57,223 nucleotides of DNA. Origin: Paracoccaceae bacterium (GTDB lineage Bacteria; Pseudomonadota; Alphaproteobacteria; Rhodobacterales; Rhodobacteraceae). Position numbers and translations under genes: made by a program. Positions 1 through 10,551 of this stretch are shown piece after piece (within the stretch, counting starts at the first letter, position 1; each line of letters starts with the position of its first letter). Where the stretch lies: NCBI GenBank assembly GCA_020832725.1, contig JAFIEC010000251.1, positions 1-57,223 on the forward strand, given 5' to 3'. The notes below the pieces were generated by a model that ran no database searches, was not told the DNA's origin, and saw nothing but the letters and a program-made list of their open reading frames with translations.

Positions 1-3000
1 CGACCAGCACATGGGGACCCGTCAGACCCAGCGGCAAGGTGATCGTCTCGGAATAGCTGGCGCTCTCCTGCGCATCAAGATCACCATCGCGCGAGAAATC
101 GGCCAGCCGGATCGCATCGCCGTCGATCGTGCCGTCGCGGGTCAGCCAGAGTGTGTCCACCCTGTCGCCAAGAACCGGGAACGCGGTGGGGTTGGCGACG
201 TCGTAGGAGAGATCGACATCCTCTCCGGCCACACCGCTTGCGGGGGCTGTCAGGGTCTCGGCCACGAGGTTCGGGCGGCCTATCAGGGTCGCATCATCGG
301 CTTTGGCCGTGTTGTTGTCATCAAGACCCGCCTCGAAGACCCGCCCGGTGCTGTCGGCAGTGACCGCGACACGGAAACTGCCCGACAGCAAGCCCGGCAG
401 CGCCACGGGACGGCTGACCGTGTAGCTTTCACCCGGCAGCAGGTCGAAATCGCGATCGACCGAGACCAGTGATCGCCGGTGATCGCCGGTATCGGCATCG
501 ACCAGCAGGATTTCATCCTGCCACGGCCCGCGCGCGGCCTCGGCACCGATATTGCCGACGGTGAAACTGACATCGAAGACCGATCCGGCATTGGCCGCCT
601 GGGGCGCCGTCACCGAGGTGACAACGAGATCGGGTGCGGCGCGGGACTGGATCTCGATGCCGGCCGACGCGGTGTTGTTGGAGGTCTCCGCCTCTGCGAC
701 GACACCCGTCGCATTGGTCCGCACGGCGATCTGCAGCGCACCCGAGGCATCGGCGGGCAGATCCACGCTGCGGCTCAGGCTGCGGGATTCGCCGGCGGCC
801 AGCGGCTCGCTCAGCGACACTTCGGCAAGCAGAACCGAGTCGGCATCCACCACCCCGCTGTCGGTCAGGTAGACATGATCGACAATCCCCGGCGGCATGT
901 CCTCGGTGCCGATATTCTCGACCACCCAGGTGACATCGACCGAACTGCCGGAAAACACCCGGTCCGCCGAGAGGTCGACCGAGACCATGTCCAGGTTGCG
1001 GTCAGGCACCTCGATCTCGATCGGCGATGCGGCCGAGGTGTTGTTGTCGCGGGTTCCCGGCTCGTCCAGAACTTCGCCCGCGTCGGTGATCACGAAGATC
1101 TTCCACGCGCCGGGGTCCACCGGGGGGAGGGTGATGTCGAGGCTTGCGGCATAGCTGTCGCCTGCCGCCAACGGATCCTCGCGCGCGACCTCGCCAAGGA
1201 TGATGTCGCCGGCATCGCCTGGCGTGTCGTTGCTGGTCAGGATCACGCGATCGGTCCAGGCGCTTTCGCGGGTCGTGACCGGGCCGATATTCTCGACCGA
1301 CCAGGAGATCGACACCGGCTCGCCCACCCGCGCATCCGCCGGTGCCGTCACGGTGCCAGCAGCCAGATCGGCACGCTGCGGCGCGATGGCATCGAAATCG
1401 ATGCGGTCGCTGTTGGCGGAATACCCCGAAAACCCGCTCTCGGGGTTCAGCTCGGTGAAGAACCGATCGCCGTCGATGTCGCGGTTGAGAATGAGCCGGA
1501 GCTCGATCTCTCCCACGGCCCCAAGAGGCATGTCCACGGAGGCCGTCACCTCGACGCTTTGTCCCGCCGCGACAGCCTCGCCGGGCAGCGTGATCTCGAG
1601 CTGAGTCTCGCCGGTGTCGTAATTGTAGATCCGCAGCCAATGGCGATGCCCGCCGGGCGCATCCATCCACCCGTCATTGGTGACGGTAAAGGCGAACTCG
1701 AGCGGCTCTCCGGCCTGCGGGGCATCGGTCAGAACGCGCAGGTCGGACAGGGCCAGATGCGGTGTGGCGATGACCCGCTCGCTGTCGATGTTGTCGGCCT
1801 CGGCATCGACGCCCGGCGCGCTCTCGACGACATCGCCGCTGCTGTCGAGCCGCACCTCGAAATGGAAGACGTCGAAGGCATCCTCGCCCTCGGGCAGCGT
1901 GAAGGTGGCGCTGCGCTGGACGGTGTCGTCGATGCCCAGATTGTCGGACACCACCACATCCCTTACCTGCACGACATTGGCAGAGGCCCTGTGGCGCCCC
2001 TGCAGCAACAGCGCCTGCTCTGTCCACGGACCTTCGGCCACGGCGTTGCCGCGGTTGGCCGCGTCCCAGCGCAAGGTGACGGTCTCGCCGGGGCCCCACT
2101 CGGACGGATCGGGCAGGATGATGTTCTCGAGAACCAGGTTGGGAAAGGCGGCCTCTTGGGCAGAGACGGTCAGCGCCGCGACATTGTCGAATTCGGCCAG
2201 CCCGTCGGGGGCGGATTCAGCCAGCGCGTTGACGGCATCGGTGATCACCTGAACCGCGAGCTCTCCGGTGCCGTCATCACCCGCAGGCAGCGCGACGGTG
2301 GCACTGCGCTCCAGCCCGGCACCCGGTGCCAGCGCCGCGTCGTCCAGATCGAGGTCGAGCAGACGCGCGTCCAGCAGTGCGCCTGTGTCGAGGTTGCGGA
2401 CCACCAGGCGCTCCTGCAGCGCGCCACTCGCCTCTTCGGCACCCTCGTTCGTCGTCCGCCAGCGGAGGGTCAGCGGCTGGCCAGACGCGGCACTGCCATC
2501 CACCCGCAGGTCGCTGACCGTCAGGTTCGGCCCCGATGCCCCGTCGGGGCGCGGCATGGGCACGGATTCCGGGCGCAACCCGGTGATCGCGATCATCCGG
2601 GCAGTCTGTGCCGGTGCGCTATGGGAGCCGCTGCCGCTGATCTGCACCAGATAGCGGTCACTGGTGGGCAATGTCAGCTTGAGTGGCGTGCCGAGGGACG
2701 ATTGCGCGATCTCCCGGCCATCCGGGGAGACCACGCGCATCTCACCCGTCGCATCGCCGGCCGCCAGCATCAGCAGGACGTCCTGCCCGGCCTCTCCCTC
2801 GAGCGTGCGCAAGGCCGAGCTGTTGGCCGGATCAAGCCGGACGTCGGATGGAATGCCGGGTTCGAGGGCGACATCCTCATCGGCGGAATGCAGGATCAGT
2901 TCCGCGTCGGCTCCGGTCTCGATCTCGAGGATGTAGTCGCCTTCGGAGAGCTTCCACAAGGCGTGCTCATTGACACTGCCAAAGCCCGAAAGCTCTCCCT

Positions 3001-6000
3001 CCAGCACAAGCCCATCGGGCCCGGCCAGGCGCCAGGTCGTGTCGGCATCCGCCGCAAGAAGATCCATCTGCACAAAGTCGCGCCGGTCGAGCGAAAAGGC
3101 GAAACGCTGCGTTCCCGCTGCCACGGTATCGATCTGGAGACGATCGCCAAAGGTGACCGCCACGGGGGCAGGCACCGGGTGCAATGCGATGGTCGCCTCC
3201 TCGGATCCGCTTCGGCGGAACCGTTCGATGAGCAGGAAATACCCGCCCTCCGACAGACCGCTCAGGTCAAGCGGCATGTCGGACATGGTGGTGATCTGGT
3301 CGGTAAGGCTCCGGCCCTGCCTGTCGAGGACATGGAGGATGACACCCTCCATCGTATCGGATGCCACCAGCACGGGATCGTCGGCCTCGACATCGATGGC
3401 CGACAGATCAAGCGCCCGGGTGTTGAACTCCTCGACGGTGGGAACGGTGACCGAAGCACCTTTGTCAAGCGCGGCCGCCTCGGACCCCGCCAGCAGCCGG
3501 ATCGCGTTCTCTTGGGTCTCGTCCCGATCCAGACCCGTGACGACAAGCTCGTAATCCCCTGCATCCAGGGAAAAGACCGGGGGAGGCAGCCGATGCGTGC
3601 TCAGGGTGTCGCCAAAGCTGCGGGCCGCCGCGACCGAACCGCTCGTCGAGCGGATCTCCCAGAACATGGAGTTCAAGCGGCTCTCCACCTCGAGCGCCAC
3701 CACATCGGGTTCGTCGAGCGAAAAGGTGAACACCCGCTCGCGCCCTGGCAGGTCGATATCGGCGCGCGTGGTTTCGCCGAATGTCAGCGGTGTGGTGATC
3801 GTCTCGACACGATGCAGGCGGAGGTCGATCACCTTTGGGTCCGGCTCGGAGTAGCGGCCCGCGACGACGACGAAGTATTGCCCGTCCCGATCGAGCTCGA
3901 CAGGCCAGAGGCTTCCATCGCTCGTGGCGCTCACCGGCCGGGTCTCGAGCCTTTCGCCATCGGGGTCGAGCAGTGTCAGGCGCACCTGCCCGGTATCGAG
4001 GCCCAGCGTCTCGAGAAAGATCTTCTCGCCGCTGGTGCCGTCGAAGGAAAAGACTTCTGTTGAATTGCCGGGGTCGAGCGCAACCGACGTATCCTCGTCG
4101 GCCGCCATCGGCGTTGCGTCGTCGAGGTTCAGCAGGCGGAACCCATAGCTGCCGGTGGCCCCGGACTGGCCTTCGACGTAGAGGGAATAGCTTCCGGGCC
4201 CAAGCGACAACGCGTTGCGGAACCGCGAGTCCGAGGGGTCGGCCCAGGCAAAGCGTTGCGTCCCCTCGTCCAGTCCCGGGCCCGTGATCTCCATCCGGAT
4301 CGAATTGCCGCCGTTGAGTCCGTCGAACATTACCAGTGACGGTGCCTCGACGGTGAAGTCGTAGCGATCGGCGGGGTAGTTGTTCTGCCCGCCGATATCC
4401 TCGAGCGTTCCGTTGTAGGTCTGGCCGAAGACGATGTCCTGCCCTGACTGCGGCGTCGGCGTGATGGCGATGTTGTCGAAATCATGATCCGCCGGGTTGC
4501 CCGACGGGGTCGCGACCTCGATCGCGAAACGGCCCTCGCCCAGGCGAAAGCGGTCGCCGATGAAGGCGCGGTCCAGAAGGATCGTCTCTTCTTCGCCGTC
4601 GCGTGCCAGATGAACCGACACTTCCAGCCCGGCGGTCGCATGGGCCATCTCCACCCGCATCCGCGCGAAATCGCTGTCCGACAGGCTCTCGCCCAGATCC
4701 TCCGTGGCCAGCGTGTTGCCGCCCCGCCGCAGTACGATTCGGTTGGTTTCGTCGCCCTGGGAATCGCGGCTGATCTCGAACTCGAGATAGAGCGCGTCCT
4801 CGTAATCGCTGCGAATGCTCCAGTTGTTGGAGTAGAACGTCCTTGCGCCGGTATCGCCCAGCGTGTCGGAGGGCAGCCATCCCAGGGTAAAGCCGTCCCC
4901 CCGGCTGGCCTGGCTCTCGGGCGCTGTGGCGCGGTAGTCGAACGCGAACTCGATCGCATCGAGTTCGCCGTCATGGACCCTGTCGAAGAAGACGACGTTC
5001 TCGGCGTTGGCATCGGTCAGCGCGCTCATGCGAAGGAAACGGTTTCCGTCGTCCTCCTCGATCAGCCGTGCCTCGTTGCCGCGCTGGTTGTCGAGGACAT
5101 AGCCGATCCCTGCGGTGTTGAAGTCCGCCTCGGTGGCACCGATGGTCGGGCTGCGACCGTCCTGTACGATCTGGAAGATCACCTGCTCGTCGAGGATCAG
5201 ATACCATCTGCCGGGCGTGTTCAGGGCGGCGTCGATTGTGTTGCCGGACAAGGCGATCTCGCCGCTCTCGGATACAAGCTGCGCCGAACTGCCCCAGCTC
5301 CATGATCCGTCAAGCCGCTCTCGCGTGATGTCGGTGCGGCTGTCGATCTCGAAGCTGTAGATTGCGCTGCCTTCGAAGGGGCCGGTGGAAATCTCCTGAT
5401 TGAAGGTGATGTCCTCGGCCTCTGCGCGCGCATCGCGCAGCACCACGCGGTAGTCGGCATCACGGACGTTGAACCCGGTTGCGTAAACCCTGAACGTGTA
5501 CTCCCCCGGATCGACCTGCATGATCCGCGGCGACGAGCCGTAGCTGTTGCTCAGGTTGTGCGACTCGACCTGATCGCCCTGCGCATCCAGCAATTGCCAG
5601 CGCAGCCCGTCACCCTCAAGCGCATCGACCAGCAGATCAGTGCGGCTCTCGAGGCTGACCGCATAGCGGTGATCGACCGTGTTGATCGGGATCGTCCCGT
5701 TTGCTTCGACCCCAGGAGCGAGACTTCCCTGGCGGGTCGCGCGATCGTAAAGCGTGATCTCGCGCGCGAAGGCCCGGGCATGGTCATTGGCGACATAGAG
5801 ATAATGCACCCCGTCGCTGCGGGCGGTCATGCTCTCCGCAATGCCGGATTCCGTCTCGTTGTCCGGCTCGGCGGCGAACATCCGGGCATCGAGCGCGTTG
5901 TCGTCGCTGTCACGTACCACGTAGCTTCGGCCTGCCTCTGCCTCGAAGCGAAACAGGCGGCCCAGTTCTGCAGCGGGCGACTCGATCGTGACAGCGTCTC

Positions 6001-9000
6001 CCGGCGTGATGTCCTGCGCCTCGGCCGCCAGGTCGATCAGCCGGAAGGCAAAGTCCCCCGTGGGCGGACCGTTGCTGGTAAAGCGCAAGATATGCGAACC
6101 GGCCCCGAGGGTGATGCCGTTCCTGTCGTGAAAGCCGCGCGTCATCTGCTCGGAGCGCAGCGTGTCCATGGGGCCGATCACCTCGACGCGGTGACGCATG
6201 CTGCCCAGCAATTCCAGAAGGAAGAACCCGGGCTCGTCCAGATCGAGCGTGTAGTCGATGACATCGAACCGCGAGTCCCGCCGACCGAAAATGATGCCAT
6301 CCTCGAGCGGCGCGATCTCGGCACTGCTTCCGCCTGCCGCCCGGTTGAACACGAGGCTGCCGGCCCCTTCCGAGAAGTCCAGGGCAAGCTTCAGTTCCGG
6401 ATCGCCGCCCAGCCAGTTGCCGGCATGACCATCGGCGCGGGTCGCCGCATCGGCCGCATCACCCCGAAGGCGCAGCGCGCCGATCACGCCGTGGAAACGC
6501 TCGTCGCCCGAGTGTTGCGGCAGCCCGCCCAGCACCAGTTCGGCCGGGCTGTCGAACCAGCTCTCCGATACGGCGGCACTGGCCGCGCGCTCGCCATCGA
6601 CATAGAGGAACAGGCGGCCTTCGTCGCGGTCGATGATGGCATCGACCTCGATGACCTCGCCGATGAGGCGTGAGGAGGACTCGGTCGCGGTGCGGGTGGT
6701 CGTGGCGTCCTGTGCGTTCAGGGCCCGGGCGAACACGCGGTCATTGCTGTCGAGGCCGATCGACAGGATTTCCTGGCCGCTGTCGGCAACGAGGCTTGCG
6801 AGCAGCCGGGAGCGCTCCAGCCCGTCGACGGCAAAACTTGCACTCAGGGTGACCTGCCGGCCAATGTCCCCGATCTCGGCACGCGCAAAGCTGGCGGTCT
6901 CCGCGCCCCGCAGCCGCAGCGCGGCGCTGCCGTCGGGCATCTCTGTCCAGGCCGGGGCATAGGCCGGCAGGTCGCCCAGATCGACCGCCTCGGGTGCCGG
7001 CTCTCCTGTCAGAAGGCCGACGATGCGCGTCAGCGGCGAGTTGAAGGCGGCGGTGCTGGGCCCTTCGAACGCCAGCCAGTAGCGCCCGTCATAGGGAAGC
7101 TGCACATTGCGGAAGCTGACCGGCGAGGTTGCCCGTTCGATCAGGCTCCCGTCATCGGCAAAGAGCGCGACCCGCATGGCACCGCTGCCGGACAGGTAAT
7201 CGGTCCGCAGGATCGTGTCGCGCAACCCCTCGATCTCGAACAAGGTGCTGGACCCTGAGCCGGGCAGGGTGACGGTTTGCAGACCGTCATTGATCTCCAT
7301 CCGCGGGACATCCGCCAGATCCAGCAACCGAAAGCCATGACGCCCGGCGCTGTTGAAGCCGATCTCGTAGGTGCCCGGATCGAGGACGAGCACATGCCCC
7401 GGCTCCGAAAAGAACGTCGTGCCGCCATCAGGCCGGATAAGCCGTGGCTGTGTGCCGACGATGTTGTCGAAATAGAGGCGGGTCGTCTCGTCCAGTGTGA
7501 ATTCGTAGCGGATGCTCTCATCCGTGCCGAGAACGCCCGTGACGACATCGTCGCCCTCCGGGATCCCGGTCAGTACCACGCGCTCTGCATCGCCCGTGCT
7601 CGGCGCAAGCGGGGCATCCGAATCCTCGAAGTCGAGGGCCAGCGCGATGGCCTGTTCTCCGGGCGTGGCGCCGGTGGCGTGGATGTCGGCGATCGCTGCG
7701 GCATCGAGGGCTTCGTTGCGCACCACGAAACGGTCGATCCGTCCCCAGATCGGATTGGTGTTATTGGTGCTTTCGCTGCTGATCTCGAGCGGCCGCAGGG
7801 ATCCCAGCCCCTGACCGGATCGACTGGCCGACGCCACCTGCGCCCCATCGACATGCAACCGCATCTCGCCCGCGTCGCGGTCGGCCACCAGCGCGACGTG
7901 GTGCCACTGCCCGGTTTCCATCACTCCGGCATCGGTGGTGTCGGACGCATAGCCGCCCCCGGCCCGGGCCGAGGCCCGCAATGAGCCATCGTCGCGCAAC
8001 TCCACGATCAGGTTGCGCTGGGTCGCTCCGCGCTGCTCGAACAACGGCACGCGCTGGTTCGTCATGCGGTCGATGTGAAACCAGCCCTCCAGCGTGAAGC
8101 TCTCTGCAAGGTCGGCGGCACCATCGAGGTCAAGCTCGAGCAGCATGCCCGATTGCATCTTGAGGGCCGTCGCCCCGTTGCGCCCATCGCCCAGCGTCAG
8201 CGGCTCCGGTCCCTCCCCGGGCGTGATCGTGCGACGGATCGGAGGGATCCCGGCGTCGGATTCAAGCGAGACGGTGAACTCGACCGGGTCCGGCTGCTGG
8301 CTGGCCGCTTCGAAAACCAGATAGACGACACCGGTATAACTCGACAGATCGGCGCCGAACGTTGACGTCGCCGCCCGAAGATACGCGCCTTCGACGTCAT
8401 ATACGACCGCCATGAAGCCGACCGGCGCGCTCACGAATGCCCGCGTCTCTTCGTCTCCGAGATCCAGCCGGACCGCGCCAACCCGGTCCCCCGGGTCCTG
8501 GGCAAGGGCGACCTCGTCTCCGATCTGCAACGTCGGGGCATCCGCCAGCGACACGAGCGCAAGCTCGAAATCCTTCTCCTCGCTGCCGGAATTGACCACC
8601 TCCACGACATATGTCTCGCCCGCCTGCGTCGGCAGCATGTAGCCCTGCCAGAAGGCGGAACCCGAGGTCTGTACTGTCGGATCGCGCAAGGATTGCGGCG
8701 AGGTGACGACTTCGTCGCCTCCGAACCGTCGCCAGGAGAGTTGCTGATCCTGCCCGATTGAATCCAGCATCACAGGCTCGCCGGTGCCGGTGTAGGTGAA
8801 ATATGCCCGCCCCTCGGGCGCAATGGTGCCGCTGGCGACATCGCCCGGGTCAAGATGGGGCAATGCGTCCGCGGCGAGCGCTGCCGCCTCGACCTCAACG
8901 GACACCACATCCGGCCGGGAGGCGAAGCGCTTTCGGGATACAAGCAGGTACTCGCCTGCATCGATTGCGGGCACAACGGTCATGTCTCGTGCCATCCCGT

Positions 9001-10210
9001 CGTGCAGGACGCGACCGCCGGGGCCCATCAGCAGAAAGTTGTTGTCGCTGTTGTCGGCTGCCATGAACGACAGCGCCGATGGCTCATCGAGGCGGAACGA
9101 CACCGCACCCGCGCGCGACTCTCCGAAGGTGCGCACGTTCGAGGCCTCGTCCAGCTCGATCTCGGAGACGGCGTCCGGTGTCATCAGCACAGCCGCATAT
9201 GCATGACTTGACGTGCGCGCCGAGGCGAAGGACAGCTCCCACGCGCCCGCCTCGAGGTGGACGGGCTGGCCTGACGCGACATCCACCTCTCCGGCGGGTC
9301 CGCTCAGAGACACCGACACACCCACCGCCCTGTATTCGAGGACAGCCCAGCTGTCCTCCCGCAGGGTGAAGCGGTGCACATGCACCCGGCCATCATCGCC
9401 CGACAGCGTTCCCGACATCTCGGTGCCCGGCGCGGTGGCGAATTCCACCGCGCGCTCGTCCGACAGCGGCCCTGCCTGACGCCGAAGAAGAAAGGTCGCG
9501 GTATCGGCCTCTTCCTGGTCGAAATCACCCTCGACCACCAGCCGGTAGCGCCCTGTCTCTTCCAGCGGGGACAGGACGCGATCGCTCAGGCCGGGGAAAC
9601 TGGCCTCCACCTTGCCCGACGGTGCGATCAGGGAGACCTTGAACGGGCCGTCCCCGCCCGTGATGCGGTATTCCTCGGTCTCGATGCCGTCGAAATGGAA
9701 GACCTGCGCCTCGCTCGCCTCCGATTGCGCCACGGTGACGTCCTCGCCCGGATTCACCTCCTGTGCATCCGCGAGGTCGATCAGACGAAACCGATAATCG
9801 CCGGTGACCTCGTCGTGCCCTTCGGCGGCGACAACGACATCATAGGTTCCCGGACCCAGCGAAAGGACCGGGCTGGCCACCTCGGCAATCTCGCTGTCCG
9901 CGAATGCGCGCTGGTCGACCAATGTCTCGTCGGGCCCGATGAGGGACCAGGTCAGACCCTCGGGTGCTGCGCGCGCATCGAAGAGCAGCTCGCGATGGTC
10001 GGTCAGCGTGAAGGTATAGACATCGGTTTCCCCGGGGACGCTGATGCGTGCATCGACCGGCAGGAAATCAGCCGAGAGCAGCAGGCGGTTCTCAAGCGTC
10101 TCGAAGGTGAAGGCGGACGAGACGCTGTCGTCTCCCGCAGGCGCAGAACGCCCCGGCCCCGAGATCCGCTGCCGCCGTCCCGAGAACCATCTGCTTGACC
10201 CCTCACCCAT
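1..10210 (-). CDS. Giant modular protein (partial, C-terminus beyond left edge): LEPR-XLL-like N-terminal motif, PPC-like repeats, LamG-like segments, CARDB-like repeats
   Basis: Manual reverse-strand reading from ATG at 10210 gives MGEGSSRWFSGRRQ...SAFTFETLENRLLLSADFLPVDARISVPGETDVYTF...; the same codon register read at the left edge gives ...IDGDAIRLADFSRDGDLDAQESASYSETITLPLGLTGPHVLV. No closed ORF starting at 10210 is in the track, consistent with no stop before the window edge. The long plus-strand ORFs (11, 479, 5558, 7277, 9374) are all in the same codon-aligned antisense register. Confidence 0.88.
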   Translation of the reverse strand, partial: MGEGSSRWFSGRRQRISGPGRSAPAGDDSVSSAFTFETLENRLLLSADFLPVDARISVPGETDVYTFTLTDHRELLFDARAAPEGLTWSLIGPDETLVDQRAFADSEIAEVASPVLSLGPGTYDVVVAAEGHDEVTGDYRFRLIDLADAQEVNPGEDVTVAQSEASEAQVFHFDGIETEEYRITGGDGPFKVSLIAPSGKVEASFPGLSDRVLSPLEETGRYRLVVEGDFDQEEADTATFLLRRQAGPLSDERAVEFATAPGTEMSGTLSGDDGRVHVHRFTLREDSWAVLEYRAVGVSVSLSGPAGEVDVASGQPVHLEAGAWELSFASARTSSHAYAAVLMTPDAVSEIELDEASNVRTFGESRAGAVSFRLDEPSALSFMAADNSDNNFLLMGPGGRVLHDGMARDMTVVPAIDAGEYLLVSRKRFASRPDVVSVEVEAAALAADALPHLDPGDVASGTIAPEGRAYFTYTGTGEPVMLDSIGQDQQLSWRRFGGDEVVTSPQSLRDPTVQTSGSAFWQGYMLPTQAGETYVVEVVNSGSEEKDFELALVSLADAPTLQIGDEVALAQDPGDRVGAVRLDLGDEETRAFVSAPVGFMAVVYDVEGAYLRAATSTFGADLSSYTGVVYLVFEAASQQPDPVEFTVSLESDAGIPPIRRTITPGEGPEPLTLGDGRNGATALKMQSGMLLELDLDGAADLAESFTLEGWFHIDRMTNQRVPLFEQRGATQRNLIVELRDDGSLRASARAGGGYASDTTDAGVMETGQWHHVALVADRDAGEMRLHVDGAQVASASRSGQGLGSLRPLEISSESTNNTNPIWGRIDRFVVRNEALDAAAIADIHATGATPGEQAIALALDFEDSDAPLAPSTGDAERVVLTGIPEGDDVVTGVLGTDESIRYEFTLDETTRLYFDNIVGTQPRLIRPDGGTTFFSEPGHVLVLDPGTYEIGFNSAGRHGFRLLDLADVPRMEINDGLQTVTLPGSGSSTLFEIEGLRDTILRTDYLSGSGAMRVALFADDGSLIERATSPVSFRNVQLPYDGRYWLAFEGPSTAAFNSPLTRIVGLLTGEPAPEAVDLGDLPAYAPAWTEMPDGSAALRLRGAETASFARAEIGDIGRQVTLSASFAVDGLERSRLLASLVADSGQEILSIGLDSNDRVFARALNAQDATTTRTATESSSRLIGEVIEVDAIIDRDEGRLFLYVDGERAASAAVSESWFDSPAELVLGGLPQHSGDERFHGVIGALRLRGDAADAATRADGHAGNWLGGDPELKLALDFSEGAGSLVFNRAAGGSSAEIAPLEDGIIFGRRDSRFDVIDYTLDLDEPGFFLLELLGSMRHRVEVIGPMDTLRSEQMTRGFHDRNGITLGAGSHILRFTSNGPPTGDFAFRLIDLAAEAQDITPGDAVTIESPAAELGRLFRFEAEAGRSYVVRDSDDNALDARMFAAEPDNETESGIAESMTARSDGVHYLYVANDHARAFAREITLYDRATRQGSLAPGVEANGTIPINTVDHRYAVSLESRTDLLVDALEGDGLRWQLLDAQGDQVESHNLSNSYGSSPRIMQVDPGEYTFRVYATGFNVRDADYRVVLRDARAEAEDITFNQEISTGPFEGSAIYSFEIDSRTDITRERLDGSWSWGSSAQLVSESGEIALSGNTIDAALNTPGRWYLILDEQVIFQIVQDGRSPTIGATEADFNTAGIGYVLDNQRGNEARLIEEDDGNRFLRMSALTDANAENVVFFDRVHDGELDAIEFAFDYRATAPESQASRGDGFTLGWLPSDTLGDTGARTFYSNNWSIRSDYEDALYLEFEISRDSQGDETNRIVLRRGGNTLATEDLGESLSDSDFARMRVEMAHATAGLEVSVHLARDGEEETILLDRAFIGDRFRLGEGRFAIEVATPSGNPADHDFDNIAITPTPQSGQDIVFGQTYNGTLEDIGGQNNYPADRYDFTVEAPSLVMFDGLNGGNSIRMEITGPGLDEGTQRFAWADPSDSRFRNALSLGPGSYSLYVEGQSGATGSYGFRLLNLDDATPMAADEDTSVALDPGNSTEVFSFDGTSGEKIFLETLGLDTGQVRLTLLDPDGERLETRPVSATSDGSLWPVELDRDGQYFVVVAGRYSEPDPKVIDLRLHRVETITTPLTFGETTRADIDLPGRERVFTFSLDEPDVVALEVESRLNSMFWEIRSTSGSVAAARSFGDTLSTHRLPPPVFSLDAGDYELVVTGLDRDETQENAIRLLAGSEAAALDKGASVTVPTVEEFNTRALDLSAIDVEADDPVLVASDTMEGVILHVLDRQGRSLTDQITTMSDMPLDLSGLSEGGYFLLIERFRRSGSEEATIALHPVPAPVAVTFGDRLQIDTVAAGTQRFAFSLDRRDFVQMDLLAADADTTWRLAGPDGLVLEGELSGFGSVNEHALWKLSEGDYILEIETGADAELILHSADEDVALEPGIPSDVRLDPANSSALRTLEGEAGQDVLLMLAAGDATGEMRVVSPDGREIAQSSLGTPLKLTLPTSDRYLVQISGSGSHSAPAQTARMIAITGLRPESVPMPRPDGASGPNLTVSDLRVDGSAASGQPLTLRWRTTNEGAEEASGALQERLVVRNLDTGALLDARLLDLDLDDAALAPGAGLERSATVALPAGDDGTGELAVQVITDAVNALAESAPDGLAEFDNVAALTVSAQEAAFPNLVLENIILPDPSEWGPGETVTLRWDAANRGNAVAEGPWTEQALLLQGRHRASANVVQVRDVVVSDNLGIDDTVQRSATFTLPEGEDAFDVFHFEVRLDSSGDVVESAPGVDAEADNIDSERVIATPHLALSDLRVLTDAPQAGEPLEFAFTVTNDGWMDAPGGHRHWLRIYNYDTGETQLEITLPGEAVAAGQSVEVTASVDMPLGAVGEIELRLILNRDIDGDRFFTELNPESGFSGYSANSDRIDFDAIAPQRADLAAGTVTAPADARVGEPVSISWSVENIGPVTTRESAWTDRVILTSNDTPGDAGDIILGEVAREDPLAAGDSYAASLDITLPPVDPGAWKIFVITDAGEVLDEPGTRDNNTSAASPIEIEVPDRNLDMVSVDLSADRVFSGSSVDVTWVVENIGTEDMPPGIVDHVYLTDSGVVDADSVLLAEVSLSEPLAAGESRSLSRSVDLPADASGALQIAVRTNATGVVAEAETSNNTASAGIEIQSRAAPDLVVTSVTAPQAANAGSVFDVSFTVGNIGAEAARGPWQDEILLVDADTGDHRRSLVSVDRDFDLLPGESYTVSRPVALPGLLSGSFRVAVTADSTGRVFEAGLDDNNTAKADDATLIGRPNLVAETLTAPASGVAGEDVDLSYDVANPTAFPVLGDRVDTLWLTRDGTIDGDAIRLADFSRDGDLDAQESASYSETITLPLGLTGPHVLV

Positions 10211-10551
10211 CTGTCGCTCTAAGCCTTGGATAATCTGACATATTTCCCCAAGGTCGAGTGTGCAGATGGCATTCCTGTCACGCAACCCCCCGGCGAAAAT
10301 TCCTGTCAGGCGCCGCGATCGGTCGAAGATCAGGCGCTAGAAAGCTGTTCATGAACGATGAATTTTCCTGCCCTCGGGGCAGCCCGATCCGCGCGAGCCG
10401 GGTTGGCCGATGACGGCGGCAAGATCATGCCGATATGTAGTCGAATCCATATCGACATGCGCCGGGCGACCGGAATCAGGTCGGGTTCACATCGGAACCG
10501 ACCGAGTGCGGGGCGGGCAGCCGGTGTTCCATGGACCCCGCAGCGCGGCGA

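Noticed and set aside
479-4063. 1194-aa plus-strand ORF and its neighbours at 11-472, 5558-6673, 7277-7984 and 9374-10198
   Set aside because: Codon-aligned antisense shadows of the giant minus-strand gene; composition is His/Arg/Gly/Gln-rich with no recognisable domain, while the minus frame gives coherent CARDB/PPC-like protein.
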